Below, in pieces: positions 1 through 7,338 of a stretch of 15,367 bases of DNA. The DNA comes from Dehalococcoidia bacterium. Its GTDB lineage: Bacteria > Chloroflexota > Dehalococcoidia > UBA2979. The notes under the pieces are model-generated. The model did not search any database. It saw only the letters and a list, made by a program, of their open reading frames with translations, and was not told the origin of the DNA. Numbering within the stretch: the stretch's first letter is position 1; every line of letters begins with the position of its first letter. Location of the stretch: NCBI GenBank assembly GCA_023228765.1, contig JALOAM010000070.1, forward strand, positions 1 through 15,367, given 5' to 3'. The translations under genes were made by a program, and so were the position numbers.

Positions 1-937
1 CGGGGTCAGGTGAGTAGACGGAGATCGACTCCTTGTACGTGCGTCCCTTGACGAGCAGCCGCTGCTGCTCGGAGTGGAGGACGACGCTGTCCAGGAATCC
101 TGCGGCGACCATCACCGCGAGGTGTCCGCGCCGCAGCGGCATCAGCGGCCGGACCTTGCGCTCTTCCGGCGGCCAGAGCCGTTCGAGGAGCGCCGCGTGC
201 GTCCACACACCAGAGCGCCGTGCCTCAACGGCGGCCTCGGCCGCGTCGAAGTTGAAGGAGGTGAACAGCACGTCGCCTGCGGGGAGCACCGGCAGCGTGC
301 GTGGCTGCTTCATCGCGCCGGCGACCGGCAGTTCGGGCAGCGGACTCGATGCCCAGCCCTCGACCGTCGCCCGCGCGGCAAGATCCGATACCGGCGCTTC
401 GCGCAGCGTCCCGAAGACGACCGCCTGCTCGAAGCGTTCGTGGAGGCCGTCCGGGAAGCGCCAGCAGGCGAGGTCGCGGTAGTGCCCCGCGAGGTAGCGC
501 GCTGACGTCGCCAGACGGCGTTGCGGCACGATGTAGATGAGCAGTCCGCCCGGGCGGAGCACCTTCGACATCGCGGTGAGGAACGTGTGCTCCAGCCGAC
601 GCGCGTCCAGGTCGATGTCGTAGGGCGGGTTGAGGACAAGGCAGGAGAACCCGCCCTCCTCAATCCGTGCTGCCAGCGCGTTCCCAGGGAGCGCGTGATC
701 GAGGACGCCCGCGGCCTCCTCGTAGCGGTCGGCTTCGAGTTCGATACCGTAAGTCTCGCCGCCGATCGTCGCGGCGAGTTGCTGGAGCGCCGCGCCGGTG
801 CCTGCGCAGGGATCGATGAGGCGTACGGCGACCCGGCCTCCGTGCGTCGCAGGTCGGATCATCGCTGCGATCCGCGACACCACCTCAGGCGGCGTGGGGA
901 AGTACCCGCCGACGGCGAGCGACTCAAGGCGCGGCAC
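1..937 (-). CDS. SAM-dependent DNA methyltransferase, DUF6094-like (3' end outside window)
   Basis: A class I SAM-dependent methyltransferase, most likely an N6-adenine DNA methylase of the type carried by phages and plasmids (DUF6094-like). From the GTG at 937 the frame stays open to the window edge, so at least 312 residues are present and the C-terminus is missing. Visible motifs are the SAM-binding loop DPCAGTGAAL near residues 41-50, an acidic strand end YGIELEADR (motif II) about 20 residues later, and the catalytic NPPYD motif near residue 100. Next comes a VLRPGGLLIYIVPQRRL segment typical of the methyltransferase core. GAAGAGG lies 7 bases before the GTG, which decided the start. The gene begins 36 bases after the stop of the 192-aa gene and is the last visible member of the minus-strand operon. 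It may protect the element from restriction or mark its DNA. The class is certain; the target base and sequence are unknown. Confidence 0.88.
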   Translation of the reverse strand, partial: MPRLESLAVGGYFPTPPEVVSRIAAMIRPATHGGRVAVRLIDPCAGTGAALQQLAATIGGETYGIELEADRYEEAAGVLDHALPGNALAARIEEGGFSCLVLNPPYDIDLDARRLEHTFLTAMSKVLRPGGLLIYIVPQRRLATSARYLAGHYRDLACWRFPDGLHERFEQAVVFGTLREAPVSDLAARATVEGWASSPLPELPVAGAMKQPRTLPVLPAGDVLFTSFNFDAAEAAVEARRSGVWTHAALLERLWPPEERKVRPLMPLRRGHLAVMVAAGFLDSVVLHSEQQRLLVKGRTYKESISVYSPDP

Positions 938-973
938 GCCGCACCTCTTCGCTTCGTGTGTTGATCGGTGCGA

Positions 974-1552
974 TCACGCGGCGTGCGCCAGTTCCTCCGG
1001 CGGGACCGGAATCCGGTGCCCGCGGAGGGCACGCCCCAGCGCCGCTTGCAGCGCGTCGAGGTCGGGCGTGCAGCGCCAGGCGCGGATGCCGAGCGCGTCG
1101 AGCGGGCGGATCTCGCCGCTGTCCAGGCCGCGATTCCAGAGCCACTCGCTCCACGATGGATGGAGCGGGAGGTCGATCCGGCGGCTCAGGAACCGATAGT
1201 GCAGCGCCGGTGCTTCCGCCTCGGCACGGGCGAGCAGCAGGAAGTCCCTGTCTTCGCTCGCGTAGAGCGCCGCGGACGGCACGAGCATCGCGTGTGTCGC
1301 CCCGCTGACGGGCAGCCGCGTCGCGTGGAAGCGGCAGGCCACGCGTGCCTGCGGCGCCAGCGTGCAGTACCGGCCGCCCACGAGTGCGTCGTCGCTGATG
1401 ACGGCGGGCTCGCCCTTGAGCAGCCTCGCCCACAGCGCGCGGATCGACTGCTGATTCGAGATCATCGAGATGAACCACAGGTCGGCGCCGTCGCGCGCAT
1501 AGGCGTCCACGGCCCCGGCAAACCCGGCGCAGCGGATGTGCATGGTCTCCAT
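974..1552 (-). CDS. Uncharacterised 192-aa protein upstream of the methyltransferase
   Basis: I do not recognise this protein. It starts METMHIRCAGFAGAV and is a globular, soluble-looking product with several tryptophans (DLWFISMISNQQ, HPSWSEWLWNRG) and no signal peptide or membrane segment. The ATG at 1552 is chosen because GAAGGAG lies 6 bases upstream. The frame extends further upstream, but that extension runs through the hairpin at 1577-1604 and has no ribosome binding site. Low-bias composition, a clean start signal and tight linkage to the methyltransferase (same direction, 36-base gap) support a real gene. A role alongside the methyltransferase is possible only by context. Confidence 0.75.
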   Translation of the reverse strand: METMHIRCAGFAGAVDAYARDGADLWFISMISNQQSIRALWARLLKGEPAVISDDALVGGRYCTLAPQARVACRFHATRLPVSGATHAMLVPSAALYASEDRDFLLLARAEAEAPALHYRFLSRRIDLPLHPSWSEWLWNRGLDSGEIRPLDALGIRAWRCTPDLDALQAALGRALRGHRIPVPPEELAHAA

Positions 1553-1576
1553 GTCGTCTCCTTCACGAGGTGAGCA

Positions 1577-1604
1577 GAAGGCCGCCTCACGAGAGGCGGC
1601 CTTC
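1577..1604 (-). terminator. Perfect 12-bp hairpin between the 62-aa and 192-aa genes
   Basis: The arms GAAGGCCGCCTC (1577-1588) and GAGGCGGCCTTC (1593-1604) are perfect inverted complements around a 4-base loop. The hairpin lies 18 bases beyond the stop of the minus-strand 62-aa gene and 25 bases before the start of the 192-aa gene. No T-rich tail follows on the minus strand, so it may be a weak or Rho-assisted terminator, or a processing or stabilising hairpin inside the operon. Confidence 0.55.
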
Positions 1605-1622
1605 ATCAACGCGAGCCGGTGG

Positions 1623-1811
1623 CTATGCCGCGGGACGCTCGGATCGGTCTCCGTAGCGCTCGCGCGGCTCCGCGTCCATCGGTAGCGCACCAGCGGCGGC
1701 GAGGTACTGCTCGATCGCCTCGGCCACGAGGCGGGTCATCGGTTGCCTGCGCTCGCATCGCAGCCGGTAGAGCGGTGGGATGAGGTGTTCGGCAATCTTG
1801 GGGCTGTACAT
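1623..1811 (-). CDS. Small 62-aa protein, possibly ribbon-helix-helix-like
   Basis: A 62-residue protein starting MYSPKIAEHLIPPLYRL. The ATG at 1811 follows an excellent AGGAGG 5 bases upstream. The stretch PMTRLVAEAIEQYLAAAG (about residues 24-41) resembles the helical part of ribbon-helix-helix (Arc/CopG) DNA-binding proteins, where a short strand precedes a basic helix ending in an AI-x-x-YL pattern. The C-terminal tail is charged and probably flexible. It sits between the 136-aa gene and a hairpin and could be a small regulator of the element. The RHH assignment is pattern-based and tentative; that the frame is translated is well supported by the start site. Confidence 0.7.
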   Translation of the reverse strand: MYSPKIAEHLIPPLYRLRCERRQPMTRLVAEAIEQYLAAAGALPMDAEPRERYGDRSERPAA

Positions 1812-1849
1812 CGTGTCCTCCTAGAACTCTGAATGATTACGAGCGCCGG

Positions 1850-2260
1850 TCATTGGTCCGCATCGCCCGATCGGGGAGCGTCCGTGTCGTCAGACTGCTC
1901 GGCGGGCGACAGCACGTAGCCGCGCGGGCCGAGCACACCGGAGCGCATGTCTTCGATCTCGGTGCAGTTCGCCCAGCGGCCGTCCTCCTGGGCGGCAGTG
2001 AGCGCGTCGTCGATCCACGCGTCCCAGCGGTCGTCGCCCTCGGCGATTCCGTCAGGGATGGGGACGTGGAACACGCCGCCGACGGAGACCTCGAGCACGC
2101 GCGTGCCCGGTTCCGGCGACGGCGGCCTCCGCTTGAACGGAGTGCCGTACACGATCACGCGCGTGCAGAGACCGGCACGGTCGCGGATCTCGTTCGTGAG
2201 GCGGAGAGGCAATCTCACCGCGTACCTGCGGATCACGCGCCGGATGCGGGCGGAGCGCAT
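1850..2260 (-). CDS. Uncharacterised 136-aa protein
   Basis: I do not recognise this protein. From the ATG at 2260 it begins with a basic segment (MRSARIRRVIRRYAVRLPL). A strand-rich middle (TRVIVYGTPFKRR, RVLEVSVGGVFHVPIPDG) follows, then an acidic helical part with DDRWDAWIDDALTAAQEDGRW, and a hydrophilic Asp-rich tail. There is no signal peptide or membrane span. The start overlaps the end of the 177-aa gene by 28 bases, so translation is probably coupled; no strong ribosome binding site precedes it. The frame is open further upstream to a GTG at 2359, but that extension is Arg/Pro-rich shadow sequence of the neighbouring gene and was not used. Confidence 0.7.
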   Translation of the reverse strand: MRSARIRRVIRRYAVRLPLRLTNEIRDRAGLCTRVIVYGTPFKRRPPSPEPGTRVLEVSVGGVFHVPIPDGIAEGDDRWDAWIDDALTAAQEDGRWANCTEIEDMRSGVLGPRGYVLSPAEQSDDTDAPRSGDADQ

Positions 2261-2766
2261 CGGTGGACGGTCGTTCCCGACCGGTCGCGGAGCCGCGGCA
2301 CGGTCACGCCGGCGTCGTCGAGCAACGTGCGCTGCGGGCTCGGCCGGCGATCCTGGCACGGGCAGAAGCCAACCTCGCAGAAGCCGTGTGCGGACACCTC
2401 ACTGCCCGCGTGGGGATAGCCGTCCGGTGACTGTGCTCGTCGCCCGGTCAAGGCATTGACGGCGGCCTCCAGCAGCACGAGGTCGTGCTTCCGAACGGCC
2501 GCCCGTTCCGGCTCCGTGCCGGGTTCGCGTTCCCATTGAGCCTCTCCCACCACGGCCGCGGCCGCCTCGATGAGCGCGAGCACTCTGGCGACGTTGCGGT
2601 CGTCGGGGACGCGATCCTCGATCGCCTCCCGCAGCTCGTCCCACACGGACGCTTCCCAGCCGCCGGTGTTCCGAGCCCAGTCGAGGAGCCCGCGACAGGT
2701 GATGAGCAGGCGGGCGTAGTCGATCACGCGCGACAACGTCGCGGTGGTGGTCCGATCATTCGTCAT
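2233..2766 (-). CDS. Uncharacterised 177-aa protein with Cys/His-rich segment
   Basis: Not recognised. The protein starts MTNDRTTTATLSRVIDYARLL at the ATG at 2766, 11 bases inside the end of the ArdC gene, with GGAG 8 bases upstream. The first 110 or so residues look all-helical (LLDWARNTGGWEASVWDELREAIED, VARVLALIEAAAAVVGEAQWE, HDLVLLEAAVNALTG). A short Cys/His-rich segment follows, HGFCEVGFCPC near residues 129-139, which could bind a metal. The last 40 residues are basic. The frame continues upstream to 3021, but that extension is a shadow of ardC. The overlap with ardC suggests translational coupling. Confidence 0.72.
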   Translation of the reverse strand: MTNDRTTTATLSRVIDYARLLITCRGLLDWARNTGGWEASVWDELREAIEDRVPDDRNVARVLALIEAAAAVVGEAQWEREPGTEPERAAVRKHDLVLLEAAVNALTGRRAQSPDGYPHAGSEVSAHGFCEVGFCPCQDRRPSPQRTLLDDAGVTVPRLRDRSGTTVHRCAPPASGA

Positions 2767-3697
2767 GCGCGTGCTCCACGTCGCTGCGATCCCGCCCGGT
2801 GTCCGCGTCGACCTCGCGGTCGAGGATGCGATCGGTAGCGCGTTGCGCCAGTCCCGCCGCGGAGACCGCGAGCCGCCGGTCGTCCTGCAGTGCACGCAGC
2901 CACGACGTGATGTAGGCGGCCGACTGGTCGAGCCGCGAGGCGTCGATCCCCGCCTCCTGGCAGAGGAATGCCGCTGCGAACTCCGCGACCAGCTCTTCGC
3001 GTGAATAGACCGGCGACCCAAACGGTGCTGACTCCCGGTAACCCTCCCGGTTCAGCCGGCTCGGATGTCCGGTCGAGTGTGCGAGCTCATGGAAGAGCGT
3101 CGCGTAGTAGCCATCGGCGTCACAGAAGGCCGTGCGGGCCGGCAGATGCACCTCGTCCTTCGACGGGACGTAGTAGGCCACGTCGGCGTCGTGGAGGACC
3201 GCAGGGCCTCCGCTGTATCCGGCGGCCACCGCTTCCGCGCGCTCGACCGGGTCGAACGCGGTCGCGGCCTCCGCCTCCGGCAGTTCCAGGCCATCGCATT
3301 GCGAGGCGTTGAACACGGTGTAGAACCGCATCACCGGGAAGGTGTCGATGACTTCGCCGTCGACCGCGTCACGCCGTTCGATCGGTTTCCAGAGCACGAT
3401 GCCCGTGCCGCGTTCGCCGCGACGGACGTGTCCGCCAAGGGATGCCGCTTGCCGGTAGGTGAGCCAGCGCGGATCGGTGTAGCCCTGCTGAAGCGCGAGC
3501 AGTCCGAGCAGCAGGAGATTGATTCCGCGGTACGGGCGATTCGAGATCGCGTTGCGATGTCCGCGTGCTCGCCACGGGTGGCGCCACGGCACGGTGCCCG
3601 CTTCCAGCGCCGCGGTGATGCGGGCCGTGACCTCCGCGTACGGGTCGGGCCGTTGCCCAGTTGACCTGCCCCGGTGGTGTCTGGCTGCCGTCGTCAC
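2756..3697 (-). CDS. ArdC-type antirestriction protein
   Basis: A two-domain ArdC-family protein of 313 residues. The N-terminal ssDNA-binding domain (ArdC_N, DUF1738) is recognisable at about residues 18-130, with DPYAEVTARITAALEAG, then VPWRHPW, and NRPYRGINLLLL. The C-terminal zincin-like metallopeptidase domain has HELAHSTGH (H203, E204, H207) and a downstream glutamate in EELVAEFAAAF near residue 238 that could complete the zinc site. In the family these proteins coat incoming single-stranded DNA during conjugation and shield it from host restriction, which fits a transferable element. The assigned start is the GTG at 3697. It overlaps by 4 bases (GTGA) the stop of a 25-aa leader ORF that has a far better ribosome binding site, so ardC is probably translated by reinitiation. 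Residue pattern and length are normal for the family. Confidence 0.9.
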   Translation of the reverse strand: MTTAARHHRGRSTGQRPDPYAEVTARITAALEAGTVPWRHPWRARGHRNAISNRPYRGINLLLLGLLALQQGYTDPRWLTYRQAASLGGHVRRGERGTGIVLWKPIERRDAVDGEVIDTFPVMRFYTVFNASQCDGLELPEAEAATAFDPVERAEAVAAGYSGGPAVLHDADVAYYVPSKDEVHLPARTAFCDADGYYATLFHELAHSTGHPSRLNREGYRESAPFGSPVYSREELVAEFAAAFLCQEAGIDASRLDQSAAYITSWLRALQDDRRLAVSAAGLAQRATDRILDREVDADTGRDRSDVEHAHDE

Positions 3698-3771
3698 GGG
3701 ACGGCCGGCGCGTCCGCGCGGTCGCCCGGCGGCGCGTGGCGTGGCCGGGACGGTGAAATGGTCAGTGTCAT
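3694..3771 (-). CDS. 25-aa leader peptide coupled to ardC
   Basis: A short frame starting MTLTISPSRPRHAPPG at the ATG at 3771, preceded by AGGAGG with a 5-base gap, the same arrangement used by the 62-aa gene at 1811. Its TGA overlaps the GTG start of ardC as GTGA, the hallmark of stop-start coupling. The peptide is Pro/Arg/Ala-rich with no recognisable domain. Either it is a translated leader controlling ardC, or the true N-terminus of ArdC lies here and is reached by a frameshift. I favour a leader because the ArdC domain is complete without it. Confidence 0.5.
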   Translation of the reverse strand: MTLTISPSRPRHAPPGDRADAPAVP

Positions 3772-3809
3772 CGTGTCCTCCTGATGGCGATTGGTTGCTG
3801 GGTCCGCGC

Positions 3810-4025
3810 TCATGCGGCGCGGGTGTGATCGGTCGGCGCGTGCGGTGAGATGCGCTCGAAGAGCGTGAGCCGCACCGCCCGCGTGGGGTCGTCGTCGCGC
3901 ACCGCCTGGAAGTGGGTGGCGTGGAAGCCGGGAATCTCCGAGTACGACAGCGGGATCACCGCAGTCGTGTAGCGTCCGGACCGCGTCTCCATGACGCGCA
4001 GGACGCCGGGTAGCGCGGCGGTCAT
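3810..4025 (-). CDS. Uncharacterised 71-aa protein
   Basis: A 71-residue protein starting MTAALPGVLRVMETRSGRY at the ATG at 4025, which overlaps the stop of the ERF gene by 4 bases (ATGA). The sequence is strand-rich (TTAVIPLSYSEIPGFHATHFQAV, RAVRLTLFERISP), suggesting a small beta-rich fold. No known motif, signal peptide or membrane segment is visible. Coupled translation with the annealing protein suggests the two products are needed together, for example as an accessory to recombination, but this rests only on position. A 38-base gap separates it from the downstream leader peptide. Confidence 0.75.
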   Translation of the reverse strand: MTAALPGVLRVMETRSGRYTTAVIPLSYSEIPGFHATHFQAVRDDDPTRAVRLTLFERISPHAPTDHTRAA

Positions 4026-4774
4026 GCCGCCCGCGGCTCCGGGGTCGTGCCCTCACGGGGGGTGGGAGCCGGCGGCCGCAACCGGCGTCCGTGGCGCGCA
4101 CGGCCACGCGCCACGATCTCGCCGAGCGGCGTGCTTCCGAAGTAGTCGACGAGGCCGCCGTCCTCGATCCCGAAGTCGCGGCACACGTCCTCGCGATTGA
4201 CGGACGGGACACGCGTCGCGTTCGCGTAGGCGACCATGAACGGCTCCCAGTCGGCGGCGGTGGCCTCGTCGCACGGGACCTTCCACCAGCGCGCGTCAGC
4301 AGCGGGGGGCGTCCCGGTGCGGTCGACGATTGCCGCGCCGTCGCCCGGAGTCGGCTCGTTGCGGCTCGCCTGCGCCCCGTCGTCGTCCTGGTCCACGCTC
4401 AGGCCGACCATGGCGGCGAGGCCATACCGGCGTGCGTAGGTCAGCGCCGACCCGTAGCCCTGCGGCGTCCGCGCGGGGAGCGGGATCGCCGTGGTGCCAC
4501 GAATCCACTGGCCGGATGTGTGGAGCAGCGTGGTCGTGAGCCGGAGTTCGTCCGGCGCCCCTGCCTCGCAGGTCTGCACGACGGACAGCCCGTGGAGCGC
4601 GAGCAGCGGGCGGATCGCCTGCCAGACGCTCGTGAGGGAGGCATAGCGATAAGTCCGCTCGCTGATGCCGTCGTCGATCAGCCCGGTCTCGTCCGTCCGG
4701 ACGGGATCGAGGCGTTCCTGCACGCGCGCCAGCGCGGTCGCGATCTTGTTGAGCCGCTCCGAGTGCTCGGGCAT
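4022..4774 (-). CDS. ERF-family single-strand annealing protein
   Basis: An ERF-superfamily recombinase of 250 residues that anneals complementary single strands and promotes recombination. It belongs to the family founded by phage P22 Erf. Diagnostic features are YRYASLTSVWQAIRPLLALHGL at about residues 42-63, a strand LTTTLLHTSGQWI, and the core TPQGYGSALTYARRYGLAAMVGL (about 103-125) followed by the acidic run DQDDDG. The C-terminal 110 residues are family-variable and end basic and Pro-rich. The ATG at 4774 is chosen because GAGAGG lies 8 bases upstream; an in-frame ATG at 4795 has no binding site. It follows the primase gene after 28 bases and is coupled to the 71-aa gene. It probably acts in replication, circularisation or repair of the element. 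Confidence 0.9.
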   Translation of the reverse strand: MPEHSERLNKIATALARVQERLDPVRTDETGLIDDGISERTYRYASLTSVWQAIRPLLALHGLSVVQTCEAGAPDELRLTTTLLHTSGQWIRGTTAIPLPARTPQGYGSALTYARRYGLAAMVGLSVDQDDDGAQASRNEPTPGDGAAIVDRTGTPPAADARWWKVPCDEATAADWEPFMVAYANATRVPSVNREDVCRDFGIEDGGLVDYFGSTPLGEIVARGRARHGRRLRPPAPTPREGTTPEPRAA

Positions 4775-4802
4775 CAGGCGTTCCTCTCCGCCCATCTCGC
4801 GG

Positions 4803-5879
4803 TCACGCGGCCCGTGCGCCGTCGGTGTCGCTCGATCGCCCACGCCCGTCGTGCCGCGTGCGCGCGTCGACCAGAGCCCGGAGGAAGCAGTCGCGGCCAC
4901 CTTCGACCTGCCCGAGTTCGTTCAGGTCGTGGACGCCCCGTGGGAGGGTGACGGCCAGCGCTCGATCTCCGAGTTGCGGTGTCATCGCCGCCGTCGCGCG
5001 CCGTCCGGCCTCGTCCGCATCGAGCGCGAAGTAGACGCGGTCGAACGGAGCGAGTGCCTGGAGGGCGACCGGTGACAGGTGGGTGCCGACGAGTGCGACG
5101 GCCGGTATGCGCCACTCGCACGCCGTGAGCCAGTCGAACGGTCCCTCGACGACCACGACCGCGTGGTGCCCGAAGTTGCGGACGTGCGCCAGCCCGAGCA
5201 GCGGCGAGGGCGCCTCAACGTTCAGATAGCGCAACCGCCGATGCAGGATCGCGCGGCCGGTGAACCAGATCGCGCGCCGAGCGTGGTCGACGTTGGGGAC
5301 GATCACGCGACCGGCGAAGGGTTCCCGCCACGCGCCCTGATCCCACTTCACGAGGCCAAGGCGCTGCGCGGATGCGAGGTTGAAGCCGCTCCGGCGGAGA
5401 TGCTCCGTGAGGCCGCGTCCGGCATACCCGAGGCGCAGCGAGCGCGCGGTGTCCAGCGAGACTCCGCGTCGCGTGATGTAGGCGCGCACGTCCGGGAAGG
5501 TCGTGAGCGTCTGCTCGTAGAACGCGACTGCCGCGTCGACGATCTCGAGGTCCCCTGCGCGCAGGGAGCGCGGAGCGCGCTGCCGCAGCGGCGTGATGTT
5601 CGCGAGCAGCGAGCCCGAGTCCGCTGCGAGTGCCGCCGCGGTCTCCTTGAAGGAGAGACCGCGGATGCGTCGCACGAACTCGAAGACGTCACCGCCGACC
5701 TCGCAGCCGTAGCAGTACCAGGACGCGGTGTCGGGATAGACCGTCAGGCTCGGGGCCGAATCCCGGTGGAACGGGCACCGGGCGACGAACCGCCGCCCGC
5801 GCGGAAGCAGCTCCACACCCGCTCCCTGGATCGTCTCCGCGATCGGGTGCGCCGCGCGGATCGCGTGGAGGTCATGCAT
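4803..5879 (-). CDS. DnaG-like primase with CHC2 zinc finger and Toprim domain
   Basis: A primase-type protein of about 358 residues. The N-terminal CHC2 zinc ribbon is clear, CPFH (C35, H38) and CYGC (C56, C59), with the usual GDVFEFVRRIRGLSF sequence after it. The middle, YEQTLTTFPDVRAYITRRGVS with GRVIVPN, matches the catalytic N-terminal subdomain of DnaG. The Toprim core follows: VVVEGPFDWL with E245, and FALDADEAGR with D287 and D289, the metal-binding acidic residues. It lacks the C-terminal helicase-binding domain of chromosomal DnaG, so it is a short mobile-element form that probably primes plasmid or transfer replication. The ATG at 5879 overlaps the end of the 103-aa gene by 8 bases. 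In-frame GTG (5885) and TTG (5897) starts are also possible. The order primase then ERF gene suggests a replication-recombination unit. Confidence 0.9.
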   Translation of the reverse strand: MHDLHAIRAAHPIAETIQGAGVELLPRGRRFVARCPFHRDSAPSLTVYPDTASWYCYGCEVGGDVFEFVRRIRGLSFKETAAALAADSGSLLANITPLRQRAPRSLRAGDLEIVDAAVAFYEQTLTTFPDVRAYITRRGVSLDTARSLRLGYAGRGLTEHLRRSGFNLASAQRLGLVKWDQGAWREPFAGRVIVPNVDHARRAIWFTGRAILHRRLRYLNVEAPSPLLGLAHVRNFGHHAVVVVEGPFDWLTACEWRIPAVALVGTHLSPVALQALAPFDRVYFALDADEAGRRATAAMTPQLGDRALAVTLPRGVHDLNELGQVEGGRDCFLRALVDARTRHDGRGRSSDTDGARAA

Positions 5880-6183
5880 GTGCACAGCCCCCGCCAATCT
5901 CGACGGCGCGTCGCCAGAAGCACTCGTCCTCGACCGCGATCGCGGCCTGCAACGTGAGCTCCGGATAGAGACGGGGGAGCCGCTCAGGGCGTCCCGGATC
6001 GTTGAGCGCCAGGTAGCGGTTGATCAGCTCCTCCTCACTGCCGGCGTCTGCCAGCCACGCGAGCAGGGCATCGACGCCCGGCTGCACGAGTGCCTGTTGA
6101 TCGGCCGGCCATCCCGCGAAGGTGGCGTGGCCGTGTTCCCACACGCCGCGCACGGCGTGCCGGTACTGTTCGTTCTTCTGCAT
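5872..6183 (-). CDS. Uncharacterised 103-aa protein upstream of the primase
   Basis: A 103-residue protein starting MQKNEQYRHAVRGVWEHGH. The ATG at 6183 is preceded by AGGAGG 10 bases upstream. It is acidic and helical, with two tryptophan-rich helices (AVRGVWEHGHATFAGW, GVDALLAWLADAGSEEELINRYLAL), and ends GGGCAHA. No signal peptide, membrane span or known catalytic motif is visible. Its stop lies inside the primase start (8-base overlap), so the two are translated together. A role as a primase accessory is possible by context only. Confidence 0.78.
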   Translation of the reverse strand: MQKNEQYRHAVRGVWEHGHATFAGWPADQQALVQPGVDALLAWLADAGSEEELINRYLALNDPGRPERLPRLYPELTLQAAIAVEDECFWRRAVEIGGGCAHA

Positions 6184-6250
6184 GTCGGACCGTCCTCCTG
6201 TTGACCTCGTTGCCAGTTGTTCGCGCGCCCTCGGCGGGGCACGCTCCGCC

Positions 6251-6284
6251 CACGACGAATCGGGGCCGCCCGAAGGCAGCCCCG
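6251..6284 (-). terminator. UUCG-tetraloop hairpin preceded by a repeated 12-mer
   Basis: Downstream of the 337-aa gene the minus strand can form a stem of two GC-rich segments (6261-6270 with 6275-6284, one C/A mismatch) closed by the extra-stable loop C(UUCG)G. No T-run follows. Bases 6251-6262 on the plus strand (CACGACGAATCG) recur exactly at 8157-8168, again beside a GC hairpin. It probably acts as an intrinsic or Rho-assisted terminator between the 337-aa gene and the 103-aa gene, or as an mRNA-stabilising element. Confidence 0.55.
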
Positions 6285-6312
6285 AAGATGAGGTGGTCGT
6301 GGTTGGCGGTGG

Positions 6313-7326
6313 CTAGGCTGGGACGGGCGCTCCGATCGGTGCCAGGGCACGCGCGCCTCGCAGCGCCTGCGGCGCGAACCGCCGTCCGCGCTCCCACCGC
6401 CGTGGCCCGATCGAGGAGACGACCTCCCACGTCCCGTCGAGCGCGGGCATCAGCACCGCGCCGCTCCCGAAGCCCGCGCGGTAGTACACCGCGCCCATGA
6501 GCCCGATGCGCCGGCACGCCTCCAGCCAGAGCCCGCAGAGATGGCGGACCAGCTCCTCGGGCAGCCCCTGGAGGTCGAGCGGTTCGAGCAGGTCGAGGGC
6601 AGCCGCTGGCTGGTGCCGGTGGCACCGGCGCGCCTCGCGGAGCGCCGACTGCGCCGCCTCGACCTTGACGATCCCCAGCCGATTCTGTAGCGTTCGGAAC
6701 GTCTCACCGAGGTCCGGCACGCTGCTGATGCTTCCTTCCACAGAATCCAGCAGTCGCCGGGCCTCTTCATATCTCCTGGCGTCGAGATGCCTCTCCGCCA
6801 GCGCGAGCGTCTCCTGTATCTCCATCTTCATCTCCTGATCCCGCTCCTCGGCGAGGAGCTGCTTGATGTCGCCCCGCTCGGCGAGGGCCTCTGCCGTGCG
6901 TTGCAGCAGCGTGGCGTGCGTCTCGGCCTCGGTCGCCAGGCGCCCCATCCGCGCCGCAATCGCCTCCGCTTCCCCACGGGCGCGAACGTCGAGCGCGGTT
7001 GCGGCAAGGTCGCTGGCCTGCCGCGCCGACTCCCGTAGCCGCACCGCGACGTTCGTGGCGCGTGCCGCGGCCTCGCGATGCTGGCGGCAGCGCGCGAGGT
7101 CGCCCTTCGCCGCCTCTCGACGCTGGCGGTCGGCGTCGAACAGCGCGCGGAAGGCGTCGAGCACGTCGTGCGCGGTTGCGTCGAGCAGCTCGATCGCGTG
7201 CGGGTTGCTCGGGCCGTTCACCACCGGCACGAGCGCCATCGACACGGGCACACGGCCGTCGACCGGAAAGCGGTCCATGACCTGTGCGAGGTCACTCAGA
7301 TCGTTCAGTACGATCTCCCGGGTCAT
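6313..7326 (-). CDS. Coiled-coil/helical-repeat protein, 337 aa, unknown function
   Basis: Not recognised by name. The ATG at 7326 has AGGAGG 8 bases upstream. Residues 1-60 form a mixed N-terminal domain (REIVLNDLSDLAQVMDRFPVDGRVPVSMALVPVV). Residues 60 to about 170 are a long heptad-rich, Ala/Arg/Glu-rich helix, probably a coiled coil. Residues 170-265 resemble TPR-like helical hairpins (LALAERHLDARRYEEARRLLDSV, PAAALDLLEPLDLQGLPEELVRHLCGLWLEACRR). The last 60 residues, beginning GAVYYRAGFGSGAVLMPALDG, form a small strand-rich domain. No membrane segments or nucleotide-binding motifs are seen. It follows the 203-aa gene by 12 bases. A structural or scaffold role is conceivable; no specific function can be claimed. 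Confidence 0.82.
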   Translation of the reverse strand: MTREIVLNDLSDLAQVMDRFPVDGRVPVSMALVPVVNGPSNPHAIELLDATAHDVLDAFRALFDADRQRREAAKGDLARCRQHREAAARATNVAVRLRESARQASDLAATALDVRARGEAEAIAARMGRLATEAETHATLLQRTAEALAERGDIKQLLAEERDQEMKMEIQETLALAERHLDARRYEEARRLLDSVEGSISSVPDLGETFRTLQNRLGIVKVEAAQSALREARRCHRHQPAAALDLLEPLDLQGLPEELVRHLCGLWLEACRRIGLMGAVYYRAGFGSGAVLMPALDGTWEVVSSIGPRRWERGRRFAPQALRGARALAPIGAPVPA

Positions 7327-7338
7327 CGTTGGTTCCTC

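Noticed and set aside
5079..5957. 292-codon plus-strand frame opposite the primase
   Set aside because: Shadow of the primase, whose CHC2 and Toprim motifs are on the minus strand.
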